From Phenylobacterium sp. (lineage in GTDB: Bacteria > Pseudomonadota > Alphaproteobacteria > Caulobacterales > Caulobacteraceae): DNA of 10,645 bases. Below the pieces are notes generated by a model that had not been told where the DNA came from, did not search any database, and saw only the letters and a program-made list of their open reading frames with translations. The DNA lies in the NCBI GenBank assembly GCA_028291285.1, contig JAQGIJ010000185.1, positions 1 through 10,645 on the forward strand, given 5' to 3'. Below are positions 1 to 6,930 of the stretch, piece by piece (the first letter of the stretch is position 1; the number at the start of each line of letters is the position of its first letter). The position numbers were made by a program, and so were the translations under genes.

Positions 1-341
1 GTGTCCTGCGTGCCCCCGCCCTCCAGCTCGCGGCGGACGACGATGACGCAGCCGACTTCCGCCTGGGCCGTGTCGCCGAAGAGCGCGATCCGCTCGCCGG
101 AGAACATATGCAGCCGTCGGCGGGCGCCGGCCTCCAGCGACGCGGCGAACGCGCCAAAGGCGACGCCATCGCCCTTGAAGGGGCCGATCGAGATGTCGGC
201 GTCCGGCCAGAACAGCGAGTTGAATAGCGCCGTGTTCTGCCAGTCGGCGGCGTAGGCGTAGTTGGTGATCACCTGCCGGACGGCGGATTCATCGAGGAGG
301 CGGTTCAGCGCCGCCCGCTCGTCGGTGGAAAGCTCGCTCAT
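1..341 (-). CDS. SnoaL/NTF2-like domain protein, N-terminal part
   Basis: The reading frame is open from an ATG at 341 to the left edge, giving 113 residues; the 3' end lies outside the window. The start is supported by GAGGG four bases upstream (minus strand). The protein begins MSELSTDERAALNRLLDESA and continues with a helix carrying ITNYAYAADWQN (about 25-36), an FWPDADI segment (44-50) and an LHMFSGERI segment (77-85) with H78. This helix, acidic aspartates and then a conserved HM-type strand fit the SnoaL-like (NTF2 fold) family, which includes small cone-shaped enzymes such as isomerases, dehydratases and ring-hydroxylating dioxygenase beta-like proteins, plus many of unknown role. The substrate cannot be told from this fragment. 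It is transcribed divergently from pepN. The family call is fairly safe; the function is unknown. Confidence 0.75.
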   Translation of the reverse strand, partial: MSELSTDERAALNRLLDESAVRQVITNYAYAADWQNTALFNSLFWPDADISIGPFKGDGVAFGAFAASLEAGARRRLHMFSGERIALFGDTAQAEVGCVIVVRRELEGGGTQD

Positions 342-468
342 GACGCCCTCGCGAATGCGATGAGCAGGCTGGCAGCGCATCTGCCCGGGAGCAAGGCTGC
401 GTACGGGAAAGCTCATAGGATCAGCGCCTGGGGTGGCGGCCGGAGCGGGGTTTCTCTAAATCCCTCGG
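342..468. promoter_or_regulatory. Divergent intergenic region between the SnoaL-like gene and pepN
   Basis: This 127-base gap separates two divergent starts, so it should hold both promoters. On the plus strand the clearest signal is TCTAAATC at 455-462 (listed separately). On the minus strand only the ribosome binding site near 346-350 is convincing; I could not pick a -35/-10 pair with confidence. No good open reading frame or terminator hairpin is visible. Confidence 0.45.
455..462 (+). promoter_or_regulatory. Candidate -10 element of pepN (possible leaderless mRNA)
   Basis: TCTAAATC matches the Caulobacter housekeeping -10 consensus GCTANAWC at all positions but the first. It ends six bases before the pepN ATG at 469, so a start of transcription at the usual distance would fall on or next to the ATG. 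No Shine-Dalgarno sequence is present just before the ATG, which agrees with a leaderless message. The -35 region is weak: the best match at a legal distance, TGGCGGC at 434-440, fits poorly. Confidence 0.4.
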
Positions 469-3093
469 ATGCGCACCGAAACGCCCCAGCCGATCCGGCT
501 CGCCGACTACCGCCCGCCCGCCTTTCTGGTCGACGAGGCCCGCCTCACCTTCGACCTGAGGCCCAACGCCACCCGCGTGAAAGCCGAGCTTTCCGTGCGG
601 CGCAGCGGCAGCCACGCAGCGCCGCTGCGCTTCAACGGCGAGCGGCTGAAGCTGATCTCCGTGGCCATCGACGGCCGCGGCCTGGGCGAGGCGGCCTTCA
701 CCGTCGACGACGAGTTCCTGACCATCCCGGATGTCCCGGACGCCTTCACGTTGTCGACCGAGGTCGAGATCGATCCGGAGGGCAACACGGCGCTGGAAGG
801 CCTCTACATGTCGGGCGGCCGCTTCTGCACCCAGTGCGAGGCTGAGGGCTTCCGCAAGATCACCTACTGGCCCGACCGCCCCGACGTGCTCTCCCGCTTC
901 ACGGTGCGGATCGAGGCGGACAAGGCCTACCGGCATCTGCTCTCGAACGGCAATCTGCTGGAGGCGGGCGAGCTGGCGGACGGGCGCCATTTCGCCGTCT
1001 GGAACGACCCCTTCCCCAAGCCCTGCTACCTGTTCGCCCTGGTGGCCGGCGAGCTCGACGTGCTGGAGGACCAGCTCGTCACCATGAGCGGGCGGACGGT
1101 CGAGCTGCGGATCTACGTCGATCCGGGGATGGCCGCCCGCGCGGTCTACGCCATGGACGCGCTGAAGCGCTCGATGACATGGGACGAGCAGGCCTTCGGG
1201 CGCGAGTACGACCTCGACCTCTTCATGATCGTGGCGGTGCGCGACTTCAACTTCGGGGCGATGGAGAACAAGGGCCTCAACATCTTCAACTCCTCGCTGC
1301 TGCTGGCCGACGCCGCCACCGCGACCGACGCCGATTACGAGCGCATCGAGAGCGTCGTGGCGCACGAGTACTTCCACAACTGGACCGGCGACCGGATCAC
1401 CTGCCGCGACTGGTTCCAGCTGTGCCTGAAGGAGGGGCTGACGGTGTTCCGCGACCAGAGCTTCTCGGCCGACATGCGCGGCCATGCGGTGCAGCGGATC
1501 AAGGACGTCAAGGCGCTGCGCGCGCGACAGTTCGCCGAGGACCAGGGCCCGATGGCCCACCCGGTCCGGCCGTCGAGTTACCTGAAGATCGACAACTTCT
1601 ACACCGCGACCATCTACGAGAAGGGCGCGGAGGTGATCCGCATGCTGAAGACGCTGATCGGCCCCGAGGCCTTCCGCGCCGGCATGGACCTCTACTTCGA
1701 GCGCTGGGACGGCCAGGCCACCACGGTCGAGGCCTTCATCGCCTGCTTCGCCGAGGCCTCGGGCCAGGACCTCGCACACTTCTTCGCCTGGTATGAGCAG
1801 GCCGGCACCCCGCGGCTGACGCTGAAGGAGACCTATGACGCGGACGCGCAGACGCTGGAGCTGGAGCTCAGCCAAGCGACACCGCCCACGCCCGGCCAGC
1901 CGCACAAGCGGCCGCTGCCGATCCCGGTGGTCGTGGGTCTGATCGACCACGACGGGCGCGCCCTCACCTTCGAGCGCGACGGTCAGACACTGGAAGAGAC
2001 GCTGATCGTCCTCCACCAGCCGCAGGCGAAGGTGACGCTGCGCAAGGTCGCCCGCGAACCGGCTGTCTCAGCGCTCCGCGGCTTCTCCGCCCCGGTGCAG
2101 CTGCGCAGCGACGCGGAGCCCAAGGACCGCTATGCGCTGCTGGCTTTCGACCCCGACCTCTTCAACCGCTGGGAGGCGGGCCAGGAGCTGGCGCGTGAGC
2201 TGATCCTGCGGCGCGCGGCCGGCCAGGCCGACGAGGTCAACGAGGAGCGCTACGCCGAGGCCCTGGGCCGGGCGCTTTCCGACCAGGCGTCGGATAACGC
2301 TTTCAAGGCCCTGCTGCTCACCCTGCCGTCCGAGCCGGACCTGTCGCTCGCCATGCAGCCGGCCGACCCGGCGGCGATCCACGCCGCGCGCGAGGCGCTG
2401 CGGGAGCGGCTGGCGGCGCACCTGGAGGCCGAGCTTCGCCGGCTGCACACCGGCCTGCAGGACCTGGGCGAGTTCTCGCCGGACGCGGCAGGCGCCGGGC
2501 GGCGGGCTCTGCGCAGCGCGGCCCTGGAGCTGCTCGCGGCCAATCCGCGCTCCGACCTCGTCGGCCTGGCGCAGGGCCACTACGAGGCGGCGCTGAACAT
2601 GACCGACGCCATGGGCGGGCTGACCGCGCTGATGCTGATGGGCGGCGAAGCCTACGAGACGGCGCTGGCGGACTTCTTCGAGCGCTGGAAGTCGGAGCCG
2701 CTGGTGATCGACAAATGGTTCAACGTGCAGGCGCGCGACCCCAGCGAAATGGCGCTGGGACGGGTGATGGGCCTGACCGTCCACCCGGCCTTCGAGCCGA
2801 AGAACCCGAACCGCCTGCGGGCGCTGGTCTCCACCTTCGCCAACTTCAATCCGGCGCGTTTCCACGATCCCAGCGGGGCCGGCTACCGGTTCCTGGCCGA
2901 CCAGATCCTGGCGGTGGATCGCTACAATCCGATGACCGCGGCCCGGCTGATCGATCCGCTCGGTGGCTGGCGGCGCTACAAGCCCGAGCTCGGGGCGCTG
3001 ATGAAGGCCGAGCTGGAACGGATCGCCAGCGCCGAGGGCCTGTCGAAGAACGTGCTGGAGATGGCCACGCGCGCGCTCGCCGGCGAGGGCTGA
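469..3093 (+). CDS. pepN: Aminopeptidase N (M1 family zinc metallopeptidase)
   Basis: This 874-residue protein cuts single residues from the N-termini of peptides in the cytoplasm, the main last step of peptide turnover. It has the full M1 layout: an N-terminal beta domain (about 1-225), the catalytic domain (about 226-440), an Ig-like beta domain (about 445-545) and a C-terminal helical repeat domain. The exopeptidase motif GAMEN is at 263-267. The zinc site HEYFH is at 299-303 with the third ligand E322, exactly 19 residues after H303, and the transition-state tyrosine is Y383 in TIYEKG. E. coli PepN is of nearly the same length (870) and has these residues at almost the same numbers. No signal peptide is seen. 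The ATG at 469 gives the expected N-terminus, MRTETPQPIRLADYRPPAFL, but has no clear ribosome binding site. glnE follows 13 bases after the stop. The gene looks intact. Confidence 0.97.
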   Translation: MRTETPQPIRLADYRPPAFLVDEARLTFDLRPNATRVKAELSVRRSGSHAAPLRFNGERLKLISVAIDGRGLGEAAFTVDDEFLTIPDVPDAFTLSTEVEIDPEGNTALEGLYMSGGRFCTQCEAEGFRKITYWPDRPDVLSRFTVRIEADKAYRHLLSNGNLLEAGELADGRHFAVWNDPFPKPCYLFALVAGELDVLEDQLVTMSGRTVELRIYVDPGMAARAVYAMDALKRSMTWDEQAFGREYDLDLFMIVAVRDFNFGAMENKGLNIFNSSLLLADAATATDADYERIESVVAHEYFHNWTGDRITCRDWFQLCLKEGLTVFRDQSFSADMRGHAVQRIKDVKALRARQFAEDQGPMAHPVRPSSYLKIDNFYTATIYEKGAEVIRMLKTLIGPEAFRAGMDLYFERWDGQATTVEAFIACFAEASGQDLAHFFAWYEQAGTPRLTLKETYDADAQTLELELSQATPPTPGQPHKRPLPIPVVVGLIDHDGRALTFERDGQTLEETLIVLHQPQAKVTLRKVAREPAVSALRGFSAPVQLRSDAEPKDRYALLAFDPDLFNRWEAGQELARELILRRAAGQADEVNEERYAEALGRALSDQASDNAFKALLLTLPSEPDLSLAMQPADPAAIHAAREALRERLAAHLEAELRRLHTGLQDLGEFSPDAAGAGRRALRSAALELLAANPRSDLVGLAQGHYEAALNMTDAMGGLTALMLMGGEAYETALADFFERWKSEPLVIDKWFNVQARDPSEMALGRVMGLTVHPAFEPKNPNRLRALVSTFANFNPARFHDPSGAGYRFLADQILAVDRYNPMTAARLIDPLGGWRRYKPELGALMKAELERIASAEGLSKNVLEMATRALAGEG

Positions 3094-3106
3094 TACGCTG
3101 GACCGC

Positions 3107-5998
3107 ATGGCGCCTCTCGCCAGCACCAGCCTGGGCGCGCGGATGCGCCCCTGCGGACCGGTCGTCGACCTCAAGGCCGCGGCGCGAACGCACGATCTCC
3201 TCGGCGCGGCGGCGCCGATCGAAGAGGCCTGGGCCTCGCTGGCGCCGGTGTTCGGCGCCTCGCCCTATCTGGCCGGCCTGGCCCGGCGCGATCCGCAGCG
3301 GCTGGCCAGGCTGCTGGAGGCCGATCCCGACGCCCTGCTGGCGAACCTGCTTACCCGCACCGCGGCGGTGGCGCAGGGCGAGCTGGACGCCGCCTCGGCC
3401 GCGCTGCGGCGGCTGAAGGCGGAGCTGCATCTGCTGACCGCGCTCGCCGACCTGGGCGGGGTCTGGGACCTGGACCAGGTGACCGGCGCGCTGACGCGCT
3501 TCGCCGACGCCTCGGTGGCGGCGGCGCTGGCGGTGGCCGCCCGCGGCGAAGTGGCGGCCGGCCGGCTGACCCGCCTGGGCCAGGGACGCGAGGGGCCGGT
3601 CCCCGGCTGGTTCTGCATCGCCATGGGCAAGCAGGGCGGCTTCGAGCTCAACTACTCCAGCGACATCGACGTCTCGGTCTTCTTCGATCCCGAGCGGCTG
3701 CCGCTGGCCGAGGGCGTGGAAGCGCAGCCGTTTGCGGTGCGGCTGACCCAGAGACTTGCCGAGCTGATGCAGGCCCGGACCGATGAGGGCTATGTCTTCC
3801 GCATCGATCTGCGGCTGCGCCCCGACCCGTCCTCCACGCCGCCGGCGATCCCCGTGCCGGCGGCCCTCGACTACTATGAGAGCGTCGGCCAGAACTGGGA
3901 ACGCGCGGCCTTCATCAAGGCCAGGCCCTGCGCCGGCGACCTCGACGCGGCGGAGGCCTTCCTGGAGGCGCTCTCGCCGTTCATCTGGCGCAAGAACCTC
4001 GACTTCGCGGCCATCGCCGACATCCATTCCATCAAGCGCCAGATCCATGCGCACAAGGTGGACGAGCGGGTCTCCGCCAAGGGGGTGGACCTGAAGCTTG
4101 GCCGCGGCGGCATCCGCGAGATCGAGTTCTACGTGCAGACCCAGCAGCTGATCCTGGGCGGACGCCACCCGCAGCTGCGCAGCCGCCGGACGCTGGACAC
4201 CCTCCAGGCGCTGGTGGACGAGGGCCACGTGGAGCCGCGGGCGGCCGAGGAGCTCGCCGAAGCCTACCGGCTGCTGCGCGACGTCGAGCACCGGGCGCAG
4301 ATGGTGGCCGACGAACAGACCCACAGACTGCCCGAAGCGGACGCCGACCGCCGGCGGATCGCGGCGCTGGCAGGCTTCGACCGGCTCCGCACCTTCGATG
4401 CGGCGATCACCCGGACGCTGAAGACCGTGAACGCCCGCTACGGCGAGCTCTTCAAGTCCGAGGAACCGCTCTCCTCGCGCTTCGGCAGCCTGGTCTTCAC
4501 CGGCGTCGAGGACGACCGCGAGACGCTGGCGACGCTGGCGCGGATGGGCTTCTCAAATCCGCCGCGGGTGTCGCAGACGATCCGCGGCTGGCACCATGGC
4601 CATATCCCCGCCACGCGGACCGAGCGCGGACGTGAGCTCTTCACGCGGCTCGCGCCGCGGCTGCTGGAGGCCGCCCAGGCCACGGGGGCGCCGGACGTGG
4701 CCTTCAACCGCTTCGGCGACTTCTTCTCCCGGCTGTCGTCGGGCGTGCAGCTGCAGTCGCTGTTCCTCGCCCAGCCGAGGCTGTTCGAACTGGTGGTGCA
4801 GGTGATGGCGTTCGCGCCCAGGCTCGCCAGCACGCTGGCGCAGCGCCCCGCAGCCATCGACGCCATGCTCGACCCGGAGTTTTTCCAGCCGATCGACCTC
4901 GACGACGATGAGCCGCTGTTCCACGCCGCGGTCAGGGAGGCGGCCGGCTTCGAGGCGGCGATGGACGCCGTGCGCCGGCTGCAGCGGGAGCAGGCCTTCC
5001 GGGTCGGCGTGCAGGTGATGAGCGGAACGGCCAGCGCGGCGACCGCGGGCAAGGCGTTCGCCGATCTGGCGGATCTGTGCATCCAGGCGCTGGCGCCGGC
5101 TGCGCTCGGCGAGGCGGCGCGGATCGGCGGCGACTTCCCTGGCGACGTGGCCGTGGTGGCGCTGGGCAAGTGCGGCTCACGCGAGATGAGCGCCGGCTCC
5201 GACCTCGACCTGATGACCCTCTACCGCGCGGCCGCGCCGGCGGCGGCCTCCAGCTTCAAGGGCTGGGACGCGGGAACCTTCTACGGCCGCTTCACCCAGC
5301 GACTGATCGCGGCGCTGGCCAGCCAAACGGCGGAGGGCTGCCTTTACGACGTGGACATGCAGCTGCGCCCCTCAGGCACCAAGGGGCCGGTGGCGGTGAG
5401 TTTCGCGGCCTTCGAGAATTATTACACGGGCGAGGCGGAGACCTGGGAGCATCTGGCGCTCACCCGCGCCCGCATCGTCTGGGCCACGAGCGACGGCTTC
5501 GCGCGCGATGCGGGGGCCGCACTCGAGCAGGCGCTGCGACGTCCGCGCGACCGCGCCGAGACCGCCCGCGACGTGCGCGAAATGCGCGCTCTGCTGGAGC
5601 GCGAGCGGCCGCCGAAGGGCGACTGGGACCTGAAGCTCTCGCCCGGCGGGCTGGTGGACATCGAATTCGCCGCCCAGTTCCTGCAGCTGGCGCACGCCGC
5701 GGGGGGTGGGCCGCTGGCGCCCAACACCGCCGAGGCGCTGGCGGCCTTCCGCCGGACGGGACTGGCGCCCGCCGAGCCGCTGGCGGCGCTGGAGCACGCT
5801 TGGCGGCTGCAGCAGGACCTCGTCCAGCTGCTGAAGGTCGCGCTGGAGGACGGCCACGACCCGGACAGCGAGCCCAAAGCCTTCCGCGCGCTGCTCGCCC
5901 GCGCCGGCCATGCGCGCAGCTTCGCCAACCTGCGCACGCGCCTGGATACCGCGCAGTCCGCCGCGAGGGCGGCCTATGAGGCGATCGTCGGCGGTTAG
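3107..5998 (+). CDS. glnE: Bifunctional glutamine synthetase adenylyltransferase / adenylyl-removing enzyme
   Basis: GlnE adds AMP to glutamine synthetase to switch it off when nitrogen is plentiful and removes it by phosphorolysis when nitrogen is short, under control of PII (GlnB). The 963 residues hold two nucleotidyltransferase halves. The N-terminal (deadenylylating) half has SSDID with D186 and D188, and the C-terminal (adenylylating) half has AGSDLDLM with D699 and D701; each half is followed by a helical GlnD-type domain (about 320-460 and 830-950). E. coli GlnE is 946 residues, so this is full length. The glycine loops before the aspartates read GKQGGFELN and GKCGSREMS, where most relatives have GKLGG. 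The ATG at 3107 gives a short extra tail; an in-frame ATG at 3143 is an alternative, and neither has a strong ribosome binding site. The 13-base gap to pepN suggests co-transcription or translational coupling. A strong palindrome lies downstream. Confidence 0.97.
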   Translation: MAPLASTSLGARMRPCGPVVDLKAAARTHDLLGAAAPIEEAWASLAPVFGASPYLAGLARRDPQRLARLLEADPDALLANLLTRTAAVAQGELDAASAALRRLKAELHLLTALADLGGVWDLDQVTGALTRFADASVAAALAVAARGEVAAGRLTRLGQGREGPVPGWFCIAMGKQGGFELNYSSDIDVSVFFDPERLPLAEGVEAQPFAVRLTQRLAELMQARTDEGYVFRIDLRLRPDPSSTPPAIPVPAALDYYESVGQNWERAAFIKARPCAGDLDAAEAFLEALSPFIWRKNLDFAAIADIHSIKRQIHAHKVDERVSAKGVDLKLGRGGIREIEFYVQTQQLILGGRHPQLRSRRTLDTLQALVDEGHVEPRAAEELAEAYRLLRDVEHRAQMVADEQTHRLPEADADRRRIAALAGFDRLRTFDAAITRTLKTVNARYGELFKSEEPLSSRFGSLVFTGVEDDRETLATLARMGFSNPPRVSQTIRGWHHGHIPATRTERGRELFTRLAPRLLEAAQATGAPDVAFNRFGDFFSRLSSGVQLQSLFLAQPRLFELVVQVMAFAPRLASTLAQRPAAIDAMLDPEFFQPIDLDDDEPLFHAAVREAAGFEAAMDAVRRLQREQAFRVGVQVMSGTASAATAGKAFADLADLCIQALAPAALGEAARIGGDFPGDVAVVALGKCGSREMSAGSDLDLMTLYRAAAPAAASSFKGWDAGTFYGRFTQRLIAALASQTAEGCLYDVDMQLRPSGTKGPVAVSFAAFENYYTGEAETWEHLALTRARIVWATSDGFARDAGAALEQALRRPRDRAETARDVREMRALLERERPPKGDWDLKLSPGGLVDIEFAAQFLQLAHAAGGGPLAPNTAEALAAFRRTGLAPAEPLAALEHAWRLQQDLVQLLKVALEDGHDPDSEPKAFRALLARAGHARSFANLRTRLDTAQSAARAAYEAIVGG

Positions 5999-6000
5999 GC

Positions 6001-6042
6001 CTCGCCCCCGCGGAGCGAGAGGGGAGAGGGTTGCGTGATGGG
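6001..6042. repeat. Left arm of an intergenic palindromic element
   Basis: Directly after glnE, CTCGC (6001-6005) and GCGAG (6015-6019) can form a small hairpin. This is followed by GGGGAGAGGGTT (6021-6032) and then TGATGGG. The run is close to the reverse complement of CCCACCCTACCCTCTCCCC at 6126-6144, so the two arms face each other across about 85 bases. Short GGGGAGAGGG-type palindromes are common between genes in alphaproteobacteria. It may help end glnE transcripts. Confidence 0.5.
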
Positions 6043-6135
6043 CCGACTCGCAGCTTCCACGGCAAAAATCGGGCGGCCGAGCATCCTGGCTGGGCCTCGT
6101 TAGACGCGGCCTGCCTGCGCCACCCCCCACCCTAC

Positions 6136-6159
6136 CCTCTCCCCGCGGGCGGGGAGAGG
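6136..6159. repeat. 24-base palindrome, possible terminator or repetitive element
   Basis: CCTCTCCCCGC (6136-6146), two bases GG, then GCGGGGAGAGG (6149-6159) form an 11-base perfect stem. It lies about 140 bases after the glnE stop and just before the AT-rich padR control region. No run of T follows on the plus strand (CCAAAAGATA), so it is not a classic intrinsic terminator; it could still stabilise or trim transcripts from glnE. Together with the facing arm at 6001-6042 it looks like a copy of a genome-wide intergenic palindrome family; copy number cannot be judged here. Confidence 0.6.
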
Positions 6160-6165
6160 CCCAAA

Positions 6166-6174
6166 AGATATATC
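6166..6174. promoter_or_regulatory. Upstream copy of the AGATATATC operator-like site
   Basis: AGATATATC occurs here and again at 6202-6210, exactly 36 bases apart. The core GATATATC is a perfect 8-base palindrome apart from its outer C/G context and is striking in such GC-rich DNA. This copy lies just upstream of the candidate -35 element of the PadR gene. TATA-flanked inverted repeats are known targets of YqjI-type PadR repressors; binding here is inferred. Confidence 0.5.
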
Positions 6175-6184
6175 GAAATGACTC

Positions 6185-6210
6185 TTGAACGCGTGGAGTT
6201 TAGATATATC
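6185..6210 (+). promoter_or_regulatory. Candidate promoter of the PadR-family gene
   Basis: TTGAACG (6185-6191) resembles the -35 consensus TTGACGS, and GATATATC (6203-6210) matches the -10 consensus GCTANAWC at seven of eight positions, with an 11-base spacer inside the allowed 10-14. Transcription would begin near 6217. The -10 element coincides with the downstream operator-like palindrome, so a bound repressor would block it, which fits self-repression. Confidence 0.5.
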
Positions 6211-6225
6211 TTGGAGCATCTAAAC
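6198..6225. promoter_or_regulatory. Operator-like inverted repeat over the padR promoter
   Basis: GTTTAGAT (6198-6205) and ATCTAAAC (6218-6225) are perfect inverted copies separated by 12 bases. The left arm overlaps the 10-base palindrome AGATATATCT (6202-6211). The centres of the arms are 20 bases apart, about two turns of the helix, so a dimeric winged-helix regulator could contact both from one face. The site spans the likely -10 and start of transcription. It could alternatively form a hairpin in the 5' end of the transcript. Confidence 0.5.
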
Positions 6226-6232
6226 GCTTTTG

Positions 6233-6237
6233 AAGGA
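6233..6237 (+). promoter_or_regulatory. Ribosome binding site that decides the PadR start
   Basis: AAGGA sits seven bases before the ATG at 6245. The frame is open further upstream to a TTG at 6230, but that codon lies before this site and has no ribosome binding site of its own, so the ATG is preferred. Confidence 0.7.
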
Positions 6238-6244
6238 TGCGAAG

Positions 6245-6802
6245 ATGCATGGACGATTTTGTGAGGACCGGGAGCGGCGCAGCCGCCACGGTTGGGGCGG
6301 CTATGGGATGCGGGGTGGCTGGGGCGGCGCGCGCGGCGGCCGCATCGGCCGCTTCCTCGATCATGGCGACCTGCGGTTTGTGCTGCTGGCGCTGATCCAG
6401 GAGCAGCCGCGGCACGGCTACGAACTGATCAAGGAGCTCGAGGCGCGCACCGGCGGGGCCTACCGGCCGAGTCCGGGCGTGGTCTATCCGACCCTGAACC
6501 TGTTGGAGGACGAAGGCTTTGTCCGCCCGTCGGCGGGCGAGACGGCGCGCAAGCTCTACGAGATCACCGACGACGGGCGCAAAGCCCTGGAGGAGAACCG
6601 CGCCGGCGTGGACGCAGTCCTCTCGCGGATGGCCGAGGCGGCGGAGCGTTCCGGCGCGGCGGGGCCGCGGGTCGGCCGCGCCATGGCCAATCTGGGCATG
6701 GCCCTGCAGCAGCGGCTCTCGGGTCCGGCGCTGACGCCGGAGGCGCTCGACCGGATCGTGGCGCTGCTCGACGAGGCGGCCGCCAAGATCGAAAAGGCCT
6801 GA
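6245..6802 (+). CDS. PadR-family transcriptional repressor, YqjI type
   Basis: The 185-residue protein has a PadR winged helix at about 41-118: HGDLRFVLLALI, then HGYELIKELEARTGGAYRPS and the very conserved PGVVYPTLNLLEDEG (78-91) that carries the DNA-recognition helix and start of the wing. The C-terminal helices (about 119-185) form the dimer arm. The whole plan matches E. coli YqjI, a nickel-responsive repressor of the ferric reductase gene yqjH: a Gly/Arg-rich N-terminal tail running into a FxxHGxLR motif, and a C-terminus of PadR helices. YqjI has a long His/Cys-rich metal-binding tail; here the tail is only about 38 residues and has few possible ligands (H2, C6, H15, H40). It is therefore unclear whether it senses metal. 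No yqjH-like partner is in the window. Operator-like repeats overlap its own promoter, so self-repression is likely. Family call firm; ligand unknown. Confidence 0.88.
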   Translation: MHGRFCEDRERRSRHGWGGYGMRGGWGGARGGRIGRFLDHGDLRFVLLALIQEQPRHGYELIKELEARTGGAYRPSPGVVYPTLNLLEDEGFVRPSAGETARKLYEITDDGRKALEENRAGVDAVLSRMAEAAERSGAAGPRVGRAMANLGMALQQRLSGPALTPEALDRIVALLDEAAAKIEKA

Positions 6803-6808
6803 GCCGAG

Positions 6809-6831
6809 GAGGCCGCGACGGAAACGGCCTC
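6809..6831 (+). terminator. Hairpin after the PadR gene
   Basis: GAGGCCG (6809-6815) and CGGCCTC (6825-6831) form a 7-base perfect stem with a 9-base loop, starting seven bases after the PadR stop codon. There is no T-tract behind it; instead GGGCGCCGTATAAT follows. It may mark the end of the PadR transcript, or sit in the control region of the sigma factor genes. Confidence 0.3.
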
Positions 6832-6839
6832 GGGCGCCG

Positions 6840-6845
6840 TATAAT
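6840..6845 (+). promoter_or_regulatory. TATAAT: possible -10 for the ECF sigma module
   Basis: A perfect TATAAT stands 86 bases before the sigma factor start. No good TTGACA lies 17 bases upstream. GGAAAC at 6820-6825 looks like an ECF -35 box and CGT at 6838-6840 like an ECF -10 box, but the spacing (12 bases between them) is shorter than the usual 15-17, so autoregulation through this pair is doubtful. Confidence 0.3.
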
Positions 6846-6862
6846 CGCTCGAGGACGATCGG

Positions 6863-6901
6863 ATGATCATGCGGCGGAGCCGGGGCCATGACGGGCCCTG
6901 A
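6863..6901 (+). CDS. Possible 12-residue leader peptide
   Basis: An ATG at 6863 opens a 12-codon frame, MIMRRSRGHDGP, ending with TGA at 6899-6901. GAGGA at 6851-6855 lies seven bases before the ATG, an ideal ribosome binding site in a region where several genes have weak ones. It ends 29 bases before the sigma factor start and could affect translation of the module. There is no protein family to support it, and frames this short occur by chance. Confidence 0.2.
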   Translation: MIMRRSRGHDGP

Positions 6902-6920
6902 CAGTCATAAGCCCAAGGGC

Positions 6921-6925
6921 GAGGT
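6921..6925 (+). promoter_or_regulatory. Ribosome binding site that decides the sigma factor start
   Basis: GAGGT lies five bases before the TTG at 6931. In this frame there is no ATG or GTG between the upstream stop (TGA at 6889-6891) and the conserved region 2, so the TTG with this site is the best start. Confidence 0.6.
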
Positions 6926-6930
6926 CAGGC

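Noticed and set aside
1..255. Plus-strand open frame at the left edge
   Set aside because: It is Ser/Pro/Arg-rich without a domain, while the minus strand encodes a clear SnoaL-like protein there.
421..2016. 531-codon open frame on the minus strand inside pepN
   Set aside because: It mirrors the pepN codons, has low-complexity His/Arg/Gly/Leu-rich content and no recognisable domain. Long antisense frames are usual in DNA with such high GC at third positions.
2846..4324. 492-codon open frame on the minus strand across the pepN/glnE junction
   Set aside because: It overlaps the conserved cores of two certain genes and its translation has no family features.
5372..6130. Minus-strand open frame running from glnE into the intergenic region
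   Set aside because: It is a glnE shadow extended through the palindromic element, with no family features or ribosome binding site.
6136..6159. Palindrome as an intrinsic terminator in the strict sense
   Set aside because: The stem is strong but no T-tract follows on the plus strand, so it is listed as a repeat with possible terminator function.
6820..6840. GGAAAC and CGT as an ECF-type autoregulated promoter
   Set aside because: The boxes are three to four bases too close for the usual ECF spacing, so the pair was not called as a promoter.
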